NCBI GenBank assembly: GCA_027574665.1
Contig: CM050658.1
Location: 25,751,098 to 25,815,097, forward strand
Origin: Rhynochetos jubatus
Taxonomy: Eukaryota > Chordata > Aves > Eurypygiformes > Rhynochetidae
Length of the DNA: 64,000 nt
Reading direction: 5' to 3'
The translations under genes were made by a program, and so were the position numbers. Positions 26,701 through 41,870 of the stretch are shown in pieces. Every line of letters begins with the position of its first letter. Positions within the stretch are counted from its first letter, which is position 1. Below the pieces are notes generated by a model. That model worked only from the letters and a program-made list of their open reading frames with translations. It did not search any database and was not told the origin of the DNA.

Positions 26701-27363
26701 AAACAATTATAGACTGCCCCAGTCACCAGGCAGCCAGGGTTTCTAGGCCTACTTCATCACTCATTTCAAAGCCAAGCTTAAACATACCGAAAGTAAACAT
26801 ACCTGTCGGGGAAAAAAAAAAATTGAAAAACCCCACACCACCAAAACACAAGCACAAAGTCATTATTAGAAAGGCTATGCAATGATATACTCTGTTTCAG
26901 GAAGTTTCCACTGAATATCATAATTGATCACCAGAAACACAGTTGGAAGAATAATAATAGTTTGTGCCTATAACATTTTTCCTTCCCCATTACATTCACA
27001 GTGTGTTAACAACTTGCAAGAAAAGGGAATCAAACACACCAGCAACTGCCACCAAGATTACATTTTACAGAATCAAACAAAATGCTACTGATTTAATACC
27101 TCAAATTAAGGGTGATTTGATTTTTACCCTGTATCTATTAAACACATTGTAGAGTTCGCCAGTTTTTACCACTACTTGTGTTACCCAAAGTATGTCACGT
27201 CAATTCCTTGTATGTAAGCAAACGTTATCAGCTTTTATTCCAAAATTTCTAAGTTATCAGCACAAAGGAATAGCTAAAATTTACTCCAGTTCCTTATGCA
27301 ATTTCCATAATTCCATATACTCCATTTCCATATTCTAAATTAATAAAATCCAGGTGAACTTAC
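20789..27363. other. Intron 3 stretch without recognised genes
   Basis: The sequence is AT-rich with stops in all frames. The one distinct patch is a GC-richer block at 26534-26750. I see no transposon that I can name. Confidence 0.7.
26534..26750. promoter_or_regulatory. GC-richer block with E-box and GATA motifs, 0.6 kb from exon 3
   Basis: Within AT-rich intron this block is clearly GC-richer and ordered. It has CATATG followed after 11 bases by GATAAG (about 26657-26680), then CTATCT, a reverse GATA site, near 26692, then ACAATTATAG. This looks like an enhancer-type cluster. A 70-codon open frame across it has no recognisable product. Regulatory function is inferred. Confidence 0.3.
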
Positions 27364-27414
27364 CTACAGTTTGGAGGAGGGTCTAATGTAATTTCTGCAA
27401 GTTCTTTCTGAATT
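27364..27414 (-). CDS. UBE2E2: UBE2E2 second coding exon (exon 3), residues 59-76
   Basis: This 51 bp exon reads A ATT CAG ... TGT AG and encodes IQKELAEITLDPPPNC, the N-terminal helix and start of the UBC fold; this stretch is invariant in vertebrate UBE2E proteins as I remember them. The acceptor is TTTTTTTTCTCTAAG ending at 27415, and the donor is a near-perfect TAG|GTAAGT at 27363. The leading A completes Arg59 from the exon at 34650-34825. The trailing AG begins Ser76, finished by the next exon, which is not in the window. A possible branch point, CCTGATAAT, lies about 25 bases upstream of the acceptor. The catalytic Cys and HCN motif are encoded further downstream, beyond position 1. 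The exon is too short to be found by open-frame length and was recognised by its peptide and splice phases. Confidence 0.93.
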   Translation of the reverse strand, partial: NSERTCRNYIRPSSKL

Positions 27415-27834
27415 CTTAGAGAAAAAAAAATATTATCAGGTCTTCTTTGCAATATATTTCTTTCAACTTTATGAACATTTCCACAGTAATCAATAATAAT
27501 AAAATATAATTATTATAATTTCTGATGGAAAGCTGGTGCTATCAGGTTTCATGAAGCTGCTCATGAAAATGTTGAGCTAAAAGTCAAACATTTTCTGAAA
27601 AACGAGCCTCCAATTTGGGACAAGTTATGCCATGAGCACCCACCTAGAAAATCCCACTTTTTCTATAGGTCAGGATTCCTAGCTCCTTGGCTCACTTATA
27701 CAACAATTAGATGTCTCGCATACCCTCCTTCTCTATTTCCTCTCTGCCTATAAGCCTCATAGCTCTTGCTTTCCAGAGCATTTAAATGTACCTCTTCCCA
27801 GCAGGGAAAAAAACCCCCAACTCCAGATGATAGT

Positions 27835-28215
27835 TGTCTCACACCCTCAGGGAACTTGGTCTTCTCCATAACCTCCTCCTAGGTACTGGGGGGCTGCTGT
27901 CAGGTCCCCCAAAGCCTATCCTCAAAGGGAAGTGCTCCAGCTCCCTGGCCAGGCTGAGGACCTGGTGCTGGACTTGCTCCAGTGCATGCCTTCTTTGTAC
28001 TGGGGGGCCCAAAACCATGTACACGTTATTCCAGATGCAGTCTAATGATAGGAGATAAATCACTTTATGCACAGACTGTGCTCCTGTTATACAGCCAGAA
28101 GGCAGTTAGCCTTCGCTGCTGCCTCACGCTGAGCTTGCTGTCTGCCAGGCCCCCCATGTCCTCAGCAGAGTTGCTCCCCAGCCTGCATCATTACAAGGGG
28201 CTAGTCCTTCCCACA
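27835..28215 (-). mobile_element. Decayed CR1 LINE fragment
   Basis: Forward TAGGTACTGGGGGGCTGCTG, GGAAGTGCTCCAGCTCCCTG, TTCTTTGTACTGGGGGGCCC and AGCTTGCTGTCTGCCAGG follow the reverse complement of the CR1 ORF2 C-terminal region in order, with small internal deletions. The element's 3' repeat end is missing. The copy is minus-sense and more diverged than those at 10883 and 49904, so probably older. Confidence 0.72.
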
Positions 28216-28684
28216 CACACCATGTCACACCTATCCTAGGTACAAAAGAAACTGCTATTCCTGTTATTCCCTACACTAACAAAGAAAACCTGCACAATAA
28301 TACCACTCAAATTCCTGAGATACATGATCAAGCCACAACACAAGAGTTCAGGTTTGACCTGAAGTACGCACTGCCATCCATTTTGCACATAAATACAGGC
28401 AAAGAAAAAGGTTTATCAAAATAAACATTCAGGTATATTGGCATATATAACATAAAAATGAGCAGTTTAATTCTCTATATAATGTTAAGATCCAAACACA
28501 ATATTACACGCTAAGGAGTCTCAGAGCCACTACCAAAATTTCCCTTATGCCACTATGAGTTGGTTTTATGGCTATAATGAATAAATGAACCAAAGGCAGT
28601 AAAGGCACTTGCCTGAGCCAGAAACTCCAATCTTTTAGCATTCACATTCTGAAATAATTAGGACACACACAGACAAGACTTGTA

Positions 28685-28775
28685 GGCAGAGGTAGTAATT
28701 GTTTATTAGACCAGCTGGTAGTGTTTGAAAAGATAGAGACTCTTTCAGATCCTTAGCTTTTCTTCTAAAGTTCTA
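28685..28775. repeat. Ancient amniote repeat remnant
   Basis: AGGTAGTAATTGTTTATTAG, then ACCAGCTGGTAG and ACTCTTTCAGATCC, match in order the pattern of an old interspersed repeat common in reptiles and birds (core TTTTATTGGACCAACTT, then a region about GCTCTTCTTCAG). It is too diverged to name a family. Confidence 0.35.
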
Positions 28776-30462
28776 TGCACCTCAACCCTACATACACACA
28801 TGCTAGTTACCCTGTAGAGGGGGAGAAACTCAATGTTTAATTGCTTTTTCTACTCACTGAAATATTTACACCTTCAATACTTAGAATTTTCCCAATAAAT
28901 ACAATTCCTTTCTCGTAAAAGGAGAGGCACAGGCTGCTTACTCAATATTTGCAGCAAGTTACTGTAGTAACACTGAAAATCCACCACATTTTTAAAAAGG
29001 GAAAATCTGATTAGTGAAGTCTACAACAAACATGCTCCTAAATGCAAGATTGTTACTCCATTTAAACAATTCTAACCGTTCACACCTTTTAGAAGGGAGA
29101 TCTTACAAATGTGGCTGATGCTTAAAACATTTTTCTGTATATGAAGAATTTCTACTGTGTTTTTGAAATTTATACTATGACAAATTCAAATCAGGGAAAC
29201 CCTTGGTATCATGGAATTTTCAATTTCATGTTTTATGGGTTGTTTTGCTTTTTTCGCCTTTTGGGAAGTAACAGAATGATGGCATTGAACTTCTATAGAC
29301 TCATGGATTATTCCTTTGCTTTACAGATAGTAGTAAGGGCAGTTGATATTTCACTGCATTACAATGAGTCCGAGACACATCAAGAATGGATTGACAAGTG
29401 CAGCTTAAGTCCTAGATGAAAACCTTTATATTCTTCTTCCTAAATCCCAACCCATGTCCCTTCCATTCTGAAAAAAGGGTACCTAGCTCTCCTTTTCTCT
29501 TCCCCCTGTACTAGTTCAACCCAAAATTTCTAACTTCTAATGCCAAGAGTGCTAAAATGGTCCTTTTTCAAGCTTTTCCTGTGACTGAGCAAACAAGAAC
29601 AAAATACCTTTCTGCTTCAAGCAATAAAAATTGATCAGATGGTACCTTCTATTTATGTTCAAAAGTCCTAATTACTTTTGCAAGCATCTAAAGAGATGTT
29701 TCATTCATGATTACTTTTATATTATTTATATTACATTAATACAATACTGTCCATCAATAGCTCCTCAGCAAGCCGTCTGTGTTTATTCCCCTACTCTTGG
29801 CATCCTAAACTAAAATTAATATATACACCTTACACCTCTTTTGTTGCAACCTTAATTTACCTTGCATTCATGCTGAGAGCACATCCATAAACAGTTTCTG
29901 TAGAGCAGCTGACATGCAATAGCTTGTTCACGTCACAGCATTCAAAGTTACAATTAAATCATCAGGCAACATCCCAGAGAGCCCTGCACTGATAGAGACC
30001 TCCAGAGTGCAAGCTGGCCTTTGTCTGCATGAGTTATTCCACCGCTCTGGCACTTGTTTCATATCTCCATTGAGTTACCCTCAGAATCTGGCACTGGAGA
30101 GGATGTGCCTCATTTCCTTCGCTGACCACAGAGGGTTCACCGCAAGAATATGTGGCCTCTGGCAACAGAACATTTTTTGCAGGGTCCTTTCTGGCATTTT
30201 TTTCTTTGGGTTTTCTGCCTCAGCACAGTTATGTTTAGCTATGTCAGAGAGGAAGAACTACTCTAAATTAAAATAATTCTATATGGTCAGTTTATATTTA
30301 AACTAATGACATACTGGTTTACTATATATTGAGGAGTGGGGTGGCAGCAGGGGGAGAAGCCCTTTCTAGTAATCAAAGCCCTGGGCTGTACACATAGCAC
30401 ATTTAATTTGCAGTGTCAGGTCTGATACTCTTTGTTCAGTCTTAAAGCAGTCATTTGACCCC

Positions 30463-30510
30463 TCTCTCTCATATATATATATACACATGTATGTGTATAT
30501 ACACACAAAA
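30463..30510. repeat. Compound AT/AC microsatellite
   Basis: (TC)n runs into (AT)6, then ATACACATGTATGTGTATAT, a near-perfect palindrome, then ACACAC. It could form a hairpin or cruciform. Confidence 0.88.
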
Positions 30511-33140
30511 ATATTGTTCCCCTCCAGTTTGCTAATAGAAAAGAACATAGTTGCCTTCCAGTAATAGTGCAAAGGTTAATCTAACCCTAAATTCAGAAAC
30601 ATGAAAGTACAGTGTGGATTTCAAATATTAATTCTCACAGACACGTATTTACTACTGTTCCGAGCCTAGGGGGACTGTGTGTTGTTTCCTTCGTGAAACA
30701 GTTAAAGTTCTCTAAAGCTAAGAGAGAACTGAACATGTCAGAGGATTTCCCAATAAGATTAACAGGAAAAGAAGCAAAATAAGGGACTATATGACAATGC
30801 GCTTACTTTTACTTTTCTAAAATATATGCCATTACCCATAAAAGCCAGGTGAACCAATGCGCCATACTGAAGAATGTTGCTTAGAAAATACTAAGAAATG
30901 CAGTCACTGGTACGTATTTCAACCTTACATAAACTGTAACTGAGCAGGAAATTGATCTAAAGGTGGTCAGATTCAGGCTGGAGGAAAAGAAATATTCTCG
31001 CCTCCATACTAGATGCACAATTAATGACAAGGATATTTCTTATAAAAAAAAGCACTCCATAGTTTGCTGTCATTTTCAACATGCTAAATATCATTCCCAG
31101 ATTCCTTGCAAACAGTACTGTGATAAACTCCTCTGAGAAAAAAAAAGAGATGTAAAAAAGTGCTCATTTTTATTTTGCTGAATTTCAAACAAACTTAATC
31201 CACTACCTATTTGCTACTCCTTAAGGTTGTAACTTCTTTCACTTAAGAAAATAAAAGATGACAACTAGTTTTAAAGTTCACAATTCACTGTAGGCACAGA
31301 TAGTTATAAAAAAATTCCAGGACTGGACATAAAGGCTGACAGATTTTCAGCTATCAACTTCAGGAGACAAGCAAAACAATACATTTATTTGCTGAGCTAC
31401 TGTGCCAGCCAAGAATGGTTACACTTCTCTCAATCCAAAGGTCATGCTAAGATTTGCTGCTTAAGAGGTAAAAAGATGCCTGCTGTTTTCAAGGACAGCA
31501 ATTCAATTCCGTGTCTGAACTGTAATTGTGATATGCAGCGAGTTTCTCAATCTTGACATGTTAGATAAGAAAGGTTGCTATTTAAGGTGATGCCCTCTGG
31601 GTGAGGAAAACTGAAGGACCGGTACACTGTATGACATATGCTGTAAGCTATTACACCTGTACAGCAGCTACTCCTAAAAGTATTAACAGAGAAGGATGGC
31701 CTGTGATAGCATTCTGCTTTCTTAATGCCATCTATAGCAATGCTAACACAAGAAACTCTGTACCTTAAAAACAAAGATCTTACTCAAAATTGAATTCAAG
31801 TGGTTTCACATAGCCTCCATAACCAGATCATTTTGGAAAGCAGTAAACTGAGCGAGTAGTTTATTCATACCTAAGACATGGTAACAGTTTACTTTTACAC
31901 CAGCAAAAGTCAGCACACTGCTAAAGCTTGATTTATATAAAACCTAATGCTACTGAAAATTCTTTAAATCTGACAACATAAACATACAAATAAAAAGAAC
32001 AGAAGTGTTCCAAATACAGATGCACAAATCTTCATTCTAATCCAAGATACACAGTAAGTATTACAGTGTAATCCAAAATACTGTGACTACAATTGCATAT
32101 GCATGCAAAAGCTTTTCAAGTGAGAAAACTTGACTTCCAAACTCATGTTAGAATCAAGCCTGTAGTCTGTGACTGCAGCTCCAGTGCTACATTAACTTGC
32201 TGGTAGTCTCTGCTCTAAACAGGGATTAGGGAATCTTGACTAACACCACAACTGCAGTACACTCTGTTTGGGTTTTTTACTGATTTTACCAGAGTTTACT
32301 CTTTCAACTATAACAGAGCTATTGGAGGGAACTGCATAGTGAAACATTTAAGTAAAGATTATTGTGACTTTACAGTAATGCCATACACACCCACAGACTT
32401 GAAAAGCTACAACAGGAAAAAATTCCTAAGAGTACTTACAGTCTTTATTACTATGAAGATATTCTGTATTGACAGTTTCTGTAATACTTATCACATACTG
32501 AGGACTCTATGCCACTTTCCTTCATATTACTCCTCTCCTTTTTATCCACTACTTTAATTTCTCATTTTGCTTTTTAATTAAAATCAGTAATGACTTAAGA
32601 AAGCAAAGAAACAAAACCTGTAATATGAAAACCTGGCCAGATTAAGAATGTTTACAGAAACGTAACCGCAGCTCTAACACAGTGACGAACTACTGAAAAA
32701 AAAGAAAAAGCAATACTGTGATACTATTAAACCCCCGTTACTACAAAAACCATGTTGCTGTGATTCTTCCACAAAGTACTATGACAACCAGCACTCCTAA
32801 ACCACATTTTTTTCAAAAATATTATTTATAATTTATAAGAGTTCTGTAGATATGTGCACAATATCAGCTTTTCAAATGCATAATCAAAGCCTTTCCTTCT
32901 ATATTAGTACACATGTGAAACTGGCTTTAGAGTCTAACTGGCAAGCGCTCTGATGTCAGCAACTGGCATAATTAGTTTCAGCAGAACCATAAGCAGATAT
33001 GATTAAACTTTAAAAGGTTTAAGTAATTTTATCACTGTGAAAAGCATGTTGATAAAAGCTCTAAGCTTTGAAGATACAAAGCTAAGATTAACAGACCAAT
33101 TTCTGACATATCATTATTAATTTTTTAATAGTATAGTGTC

Positions 33141-33200
33141 CACAGGCCCTTGTCAGAATTGTGGCATCATTACGTTAGGCATTGTACAAAGTTCAGAATA
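33141..33200. repeat. Ancient repeat remnant
   Basis: CAGGCCCTTGTCAG followed by TTAGGCATTGTACAAAG resembles the GCTAGGCACTGTACAAACA core of an old, widely dispersed amniote repeat. It is highly diverged. Confidence 0.3.
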
Positions 33201-34582
33201 CGCAGATTCTTCTCTAAGGATTATAAAAACTCATTTTTATGACCTTAGAAGTCATGACTAGCCCAATATTATTAATATTTTTAAAAATAACAATAGCAGG
33301 AAGCAGACAAAAGAGAAGACGGCCAGAAACTGTAACAGCTGTGAGGATTAACTACATAAATAACATCATGGTTTGAAGCAAAAGCTGGGATTTGGGTTGG
33401 TTTTTTTCTGTTTTTCCTTTTTAGTCATAAAATGAAACATGGGCAAGCTTTGCTAGCCATCCTGTAAGTGATACGACTAGATAATCTCTGACTAGTGTCA
33501 CAGTAGAAATGGGTCTGCAGAAAGCATTTCACCAGGGAAGAAAAAAGGAAGAAATCTAGCTGTAAGGAAGGTGTCTGTGGCACAAGAAAAGCGTGACCAT
33601 CCCTCATTGGAAAGACAGAAGAGACTTAGTTCAGGGAAGAACGTAAATGGTAAGAGGCAGATTAAGCCAAGGCAACTACTTGAATCCTGACAAGATGTAC
33701 ACACATGTTTATATACTGGCATTTACAGATATGCATAGGTTATAAATTATGGCAACAGGGCCTTGTTACTTCTTCTTTACCACAGCACCACAGTGGCACA
33801 ACTCCAACGTTTTTTCTTGTAGTTTACATGGCCTTGAATCAGCAAAGACACAGGATCTGGGAATTCTGCATCAGGACAGTCTGCAGAGCTGGTATGTTGT
33901 CAGATTATTTTAAAAGTGTTTTTTAACTTCAATTACTATAATCCCATTTGAATTTTGTCGCCTAGACTAACACCCCTACGTGTACTAATGGAGCAACACT
34001 AAGCTGTAAATTCCTTCTGTCTGGTCCAAGCGAGACAATCATTATCTGGAGATTGACATGATAGCATAGAATAATTTAAATAACTATTCTACAAACCCAC
34101 TTCTCCTCTCAAGCAGAAAAGAGAAGGAAAAGAAATGGGTATTTAAACAGACCACAGTTTAAAGTAATGAAACCAACATGCATTTGTTGTTCACTCAAAT
34201 ATTTCTGACCTGACCATCTGGGAAAAGGAAACGCCGTACTTCACAGCAACAGGTATTACGGTGGTCCTAACATGCTGGGTTACTGAACTGTCTGAAATGT
34301 TTATGGTTAATTAACTGTAAGTTACACTGACAAGTTTCAACATCAGTTGCACGCACACATACAGAGATATATTTTATAAGGCCACAAAACTGAGTTTTAC
34401 TAGCAATAAAAAAAAGTCAGCTTTTATCATGCAAGCTACTATTAAAACCATGTGAAAGAACCAATCTGTCAAAGAAAGTATAAAAGTATACAGGTCTCAT
34501 TATCATGACCAGTTTCAAAAGGCTATTACACTGACATAGTAGTGTTATAATAAAACAATAAGAAAATTAATATACTGAGTCA

Positions 34583-38604
<4,022 letters not shown>

Positions 38605-38610
<6 letters not shown>

Positions 38611-38620
38611 CGCGGCGCCG
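38605..38620 (-). other. UBE2E2: Candidate exon 1 donor of UBE2E2 (option A)
   Basis: The minus strand reads GCCGCG|GTGAGTGCC with the exon ending at 38611. GTGAGT is a stronger donor core than option B, although the bases before it are CG rather than AG. It could be the donor of a longer first exon or of an alternative one. The upstream limit of that exon cannot be read from sequence alone. Confidence 0.35.
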
Positions 38621-38645
38621 GGGGTGTGTGCGGATGGTCGGTCAT

Positions 38646-38666
38646 GGGGGGGGGGGGGGGGGGGGG
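38646..38666. repeat. G21 homopolymer in the promoter
   Basis: Twenty-one consecutive G bases on the plus strand (C on the UBE2E2 sense strand). The tract can form a G-quadruplex, and its length is likely to vary or be mis-assembled. Confidence 0.9.
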
Positions 38667-39196
38667 AGGCAAGGGGTACCCCGGGGCTGGAGCGACCCAG
38701 GGGCGAAGCGAGTGCCGCGGGGACCACGCGATGGGCGCGGAGCGGGGCCGGGGTGGGGGAGGGCTGCTGCCGCCCGCAGCGGGGCAAGCAGGACAAATGG
38801 ACACGGAAGAGTTGGTGGAAGGGGTGTGGGGGTGCTTAGGAGCAACGGAGGCTGGAGCGCTGACCGGAGGATGGATGGAGCCGGGGGTGGGGGGAAGAGC
38901 TGGCAGAGATGCCGAGGTGGCTGGAGGCGGCCGGGACTTGCTAAGAAAGGGCACGGCCGGGGATGACAAGGCGGGGGGGAAGAGGGGTACCAGGCAGCGC
39001 TGGGGGGATGCGGAGGGGGGAGGGGAGGTGAAGGCTAAAGGTAGAGACCGAGGCTCGCAGTTAAAATGGGGAAGGGGGGATGCCGTGAGGCAGGGCTGGC
39101 GAGGGACGGGGCGGGGGGGGAGGCAGACGGGCACCTCAGCCGGGGCAGAGGTGTAACTCGGGAGGGACGGGGCGGGCGGAGAGGGACGGCAGCTAC

Positions 39197-39330
39197 CTGC
39201 AGGCGAGCGCAGGTCTCTCTCTCTCGCTGGCGCCGGGCAGAGGCTGCGGGACAATCCGAGGCGGTCACCCCGACTCCGGCCGGGCGGGGGGCTGGGAGGG
39301 GGCTGCAGCCGCTCACTGAGTCATGAGCCC
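39197..39330 (-). other. UBE2E2: Candidate non-coding exon 1 of UBE2E2 (option B)
   Basis: On the minus strand a donor CTGCAG|GTAGCT ends an exon at 39197. An ATTGG (NF-Y) box lies about 75-85 bases upstream of a start placed near 39330, which is a typical spacing, and TGAGTCA lies just inside. The left edge is the donor; the right edge (start of transcription) is a guess. It would splice to the acceptor at 34839. The alternative is the donor at 38610. Confidence 0.35.
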
Positions 39331-39454
39331 GCTCCTCACCCTCCACTTTCTTCCCTCTCCCTCCCGAGCGGCTACCGCCGCTCCTGCCGCGCGCCCCCGC
39401 CCGCCAATTAGCCCAGGCGCTCGCGGTCCGCCGAGGGAGGGGTGGGGTGGGCGT

Positions 39455-39468
39455 GCGCGCGCGCGCGC
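39455..39468. repeat. Alternating GC tract
   Basis: GCGCGCGCGCGCGC preceded by GCGT; alternating purine-pyrimidine of this kind favours Z-DNA. Confidence 0.9.
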
Positions 39469-40084
39469 TTTCGGCGAGGGGGCGGGGGGGGTAGGAGGGG
39501 GGAAGAGTCACAGGCGCGCTCCCGCGGGGGCTGTAGGAGGCCGCGCGCGGTCGGGCGGGGGAAGAGCTGGCGGCGGGAGCACGCGTTAAAGGGAAGCACG
39601 GGGCGGGGTCAGCGGGCCCGAGTAGGAAGGAGGCGTGAGGGGATGGAGGGGGTCGCGGGGAGCTGCGGGGGGGCTCGGGGGATGGAGGCGGGGGACCGGC
39701 CCTACTTCCCTCCCTCCCGCCGCCGCCTGTGCCCGGCTGGGCCGCGGGGCCCCCCCGCCAAAGTCCTGGGGGCGGGCGGGAGCGGGGGGCGGCGGCGGGG
39801 CCGGTGTCAACTTTCCGTGCTCTTCTCGGCTTTTTCTGCCTCTTTGTTCCCGCCGCCGGCCGCCCCGGTGCCGCCGGCCCTCCCTGGCCGCGAGGGCCGT
39901 GCTACCCGGCTAGGGGCGGTGCGAGAGCACGGTGCCGGCTCCTGCGCGGGGAGAGGGCCGTGCTTAGCCTGGGGCTTTCGACCACCTGGCTTGTTGTCCA
40001 CAAGGCCGCAAGGCTTGATGGCACAAACTGCCTTCGGCCACTAACGTCGTGTACCCTGCAGCATCCCGGCTGGGGATCGAGGCT

Positions 40085-40100
40085 GTAGCGTCAGGTAAAT
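40085..40100 (+). other. Candidate donor of a divergent plus-strand transcript
   Basis: At the upstream rim of the CpG island the plus strand reads GCGTCAG|GTAAAT, a strong donor, with the last exon base at 40094. CpG island promoters often fire in both directions, so this could end the first exon of a divergent non-coding RNA. No coding frame supports it. Confidence 0.3.
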
Positions 40101-41799
40101 GGATCTCACCTCCCGAGCAGGTGAGCATTACTATCGCAGTAAGGAATGGGAGAGGCTGAGGCAGAGCTGCACTTAAATATCAGATATTTAGTGCTAACAA
40201 CATTAACCTGGAGCAAAACAAACTTCTAACAGAACCAGCTGTCAGGTACCTGGCTGCGTTGGCCTGAGATACTGCTGTCCCTGTGCTGGTGCTGCTGCTT
40301 GAATCTTTACATAACACGCAGTTGACACTTAGCTATGTTATGTAAACTTTCATCAACTCAAACCTTTCTCATCAACAAGGAAACAGACCAGCCACGGGCA
40401 AAGGGGTAATGGCAAGCCAAAACGTTTTCCCCCTTTTAACAGGGAATGAAAAAATAAAACATGTTCTCATCATTCCACATGTACAAGGAAAAGTTTCTCC
40501 TTGTTTGTGCTGTGAAGGATTGTACCTTACCTGACTCATGGTTACAGTGTAGGTGGAGTCCATGCTACCAAACCTACAGAAATGGAGAACTTGAAGCACT
40601 GCTGAGATTTTTAGGGATTAGAAACATTATTGGCACCTGCTCTCGTGTTACATCCAGACAGCAGAAGTGATTTTTTCAGTTTCCATGTACACAAAATTAG
40701 CCATTTTCTTTGTTGTTTTGAAATAACTTGGTTTATTGTCTCTTCCTATTTCTTTGTTAAATAATCCCAATGATATTTTCACCTAAACTTAAAAATACTG
40801 CATTCAGTTACTTCTTCCTATTTCATGTGTGTTTACAAAATATTTTCCTGCCTCTGATGAACTCATGGAGAAAAGCTCCTAATGTCACCCAGGTGGGTTT
40901 CTATCTGCTAGCATGCACTGACTTCTCACTGGGACAAATAACTAAGTAACAGAATATGATGCGTGAAAGTCCTTTAAAGAATGCAAGTCTTCTGCAGGTA
41001 ACACTTCTCGTCATGCTGAAAGGCTGCTGGCTGCACTGCACACTCCTGACATCACGGTCCCCTTTTCTGAAATCGCTTAAGTCATTCCAAAACAGACCTC
41101 CTGAAGACCATTCAGGAGGCGATGAAATTCACTTCTGAATGAGTCTTCTACAGTATTTCCTTAATGTTGCTCTGATTGCTTAAAGGAGGCATAAATTTTC
41201 CTGTTCGAATACCCTGTCTATTGAGACTGCCCAGCCCGTGTCAGGACTTCCCTTCAGTGACAGTTCGGTGTGCTTCATTGTAGTCCTTCTTTTCTGCGAG
41301 GATCCGCAGGAAGCACAGAGGGTGAAGCTCAGTGAATAGCCTAATTCAGACAGGGGTAGGATGGGGCCATACAGCATCCCAGTATCTGGGTCATAAATAC
41401 CCGGTGCCAGAAAAAATCAAGGGAACGCTGAATTGTTCCAGTGCCAAGTGAACGGTTTGAGTCATCGCGAGTCAGGCCCTGATTTTTCTTTTGGTGTGTA
41501 ACCTCTGGCCCAAAGCCCTTAATGCTAGGGCTTAAATTAAGGACAACTAAACTAGGAAGAAGGTTCGTACCACCGTGTCGCATAGAACACGCACACTGAG
41601 GTGTGCCCTGTCATTTTAAAAGTGGAGGTTTTGAGTGAGCCCTACCTATGTGTAGAGAGTAGGGCAGGGTAGTCAACTGCTCCCAGTTTTATCCTTTTGA
41701 CCTTTCAGAATAACATGTTTGGCCCTCAGATGTTAAAGGTTGCATAATATTGTATTATTCAAAATCCTTCAGAAGACTTTTCTCAGTTTGGATCATGCA

Positions 41800-41870
41800 G
41801 GGTGAAATCCTGGCCCTTTTGAAGGGAGCAGCATTACTCCAGTGTTAGATTTCACCTATGCTGGAGTGCT
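41800..41870. repeat. Ancient inverted repeat remnant
   Basis: GGTGAAATCCTGGCCC at 41801-41816 is followed about 35 bases later by GATTTCACC, its partial inverse. This resembles an old hairpin-shaped repeat dispersed in reptile and bird genomes. Confidence 0.4.

Larger units (their letters stand above)
1..27363 (-). other. UBE2E2: UBE2E2 intron 3 (5' part, runs off the window)
   Basis: This is the intron after the 51 bp exon, starting at GTAAGT (27363) and continuing past position 1. I looked on the minus strand for the next expected peptide (AGPKGDNIYEWRSTILGPP) and did not find it. Apart from the elements listed separately, the sequence is AT-rich with stops in all frames. In 1-10880 I see only homopolymers and A/C-rich patches, plus one conserved-looking block near 8590. 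Confidence 0.85.

Noticed and set aside
1..27360. Next UBE2E2 exon (UBC core with YEWRSTILGPP)
   Set aside because: I looked for its reverse complement by eye and did not find it; in vertebrates the introns of this gene are very long, so it probably lies outside the window.
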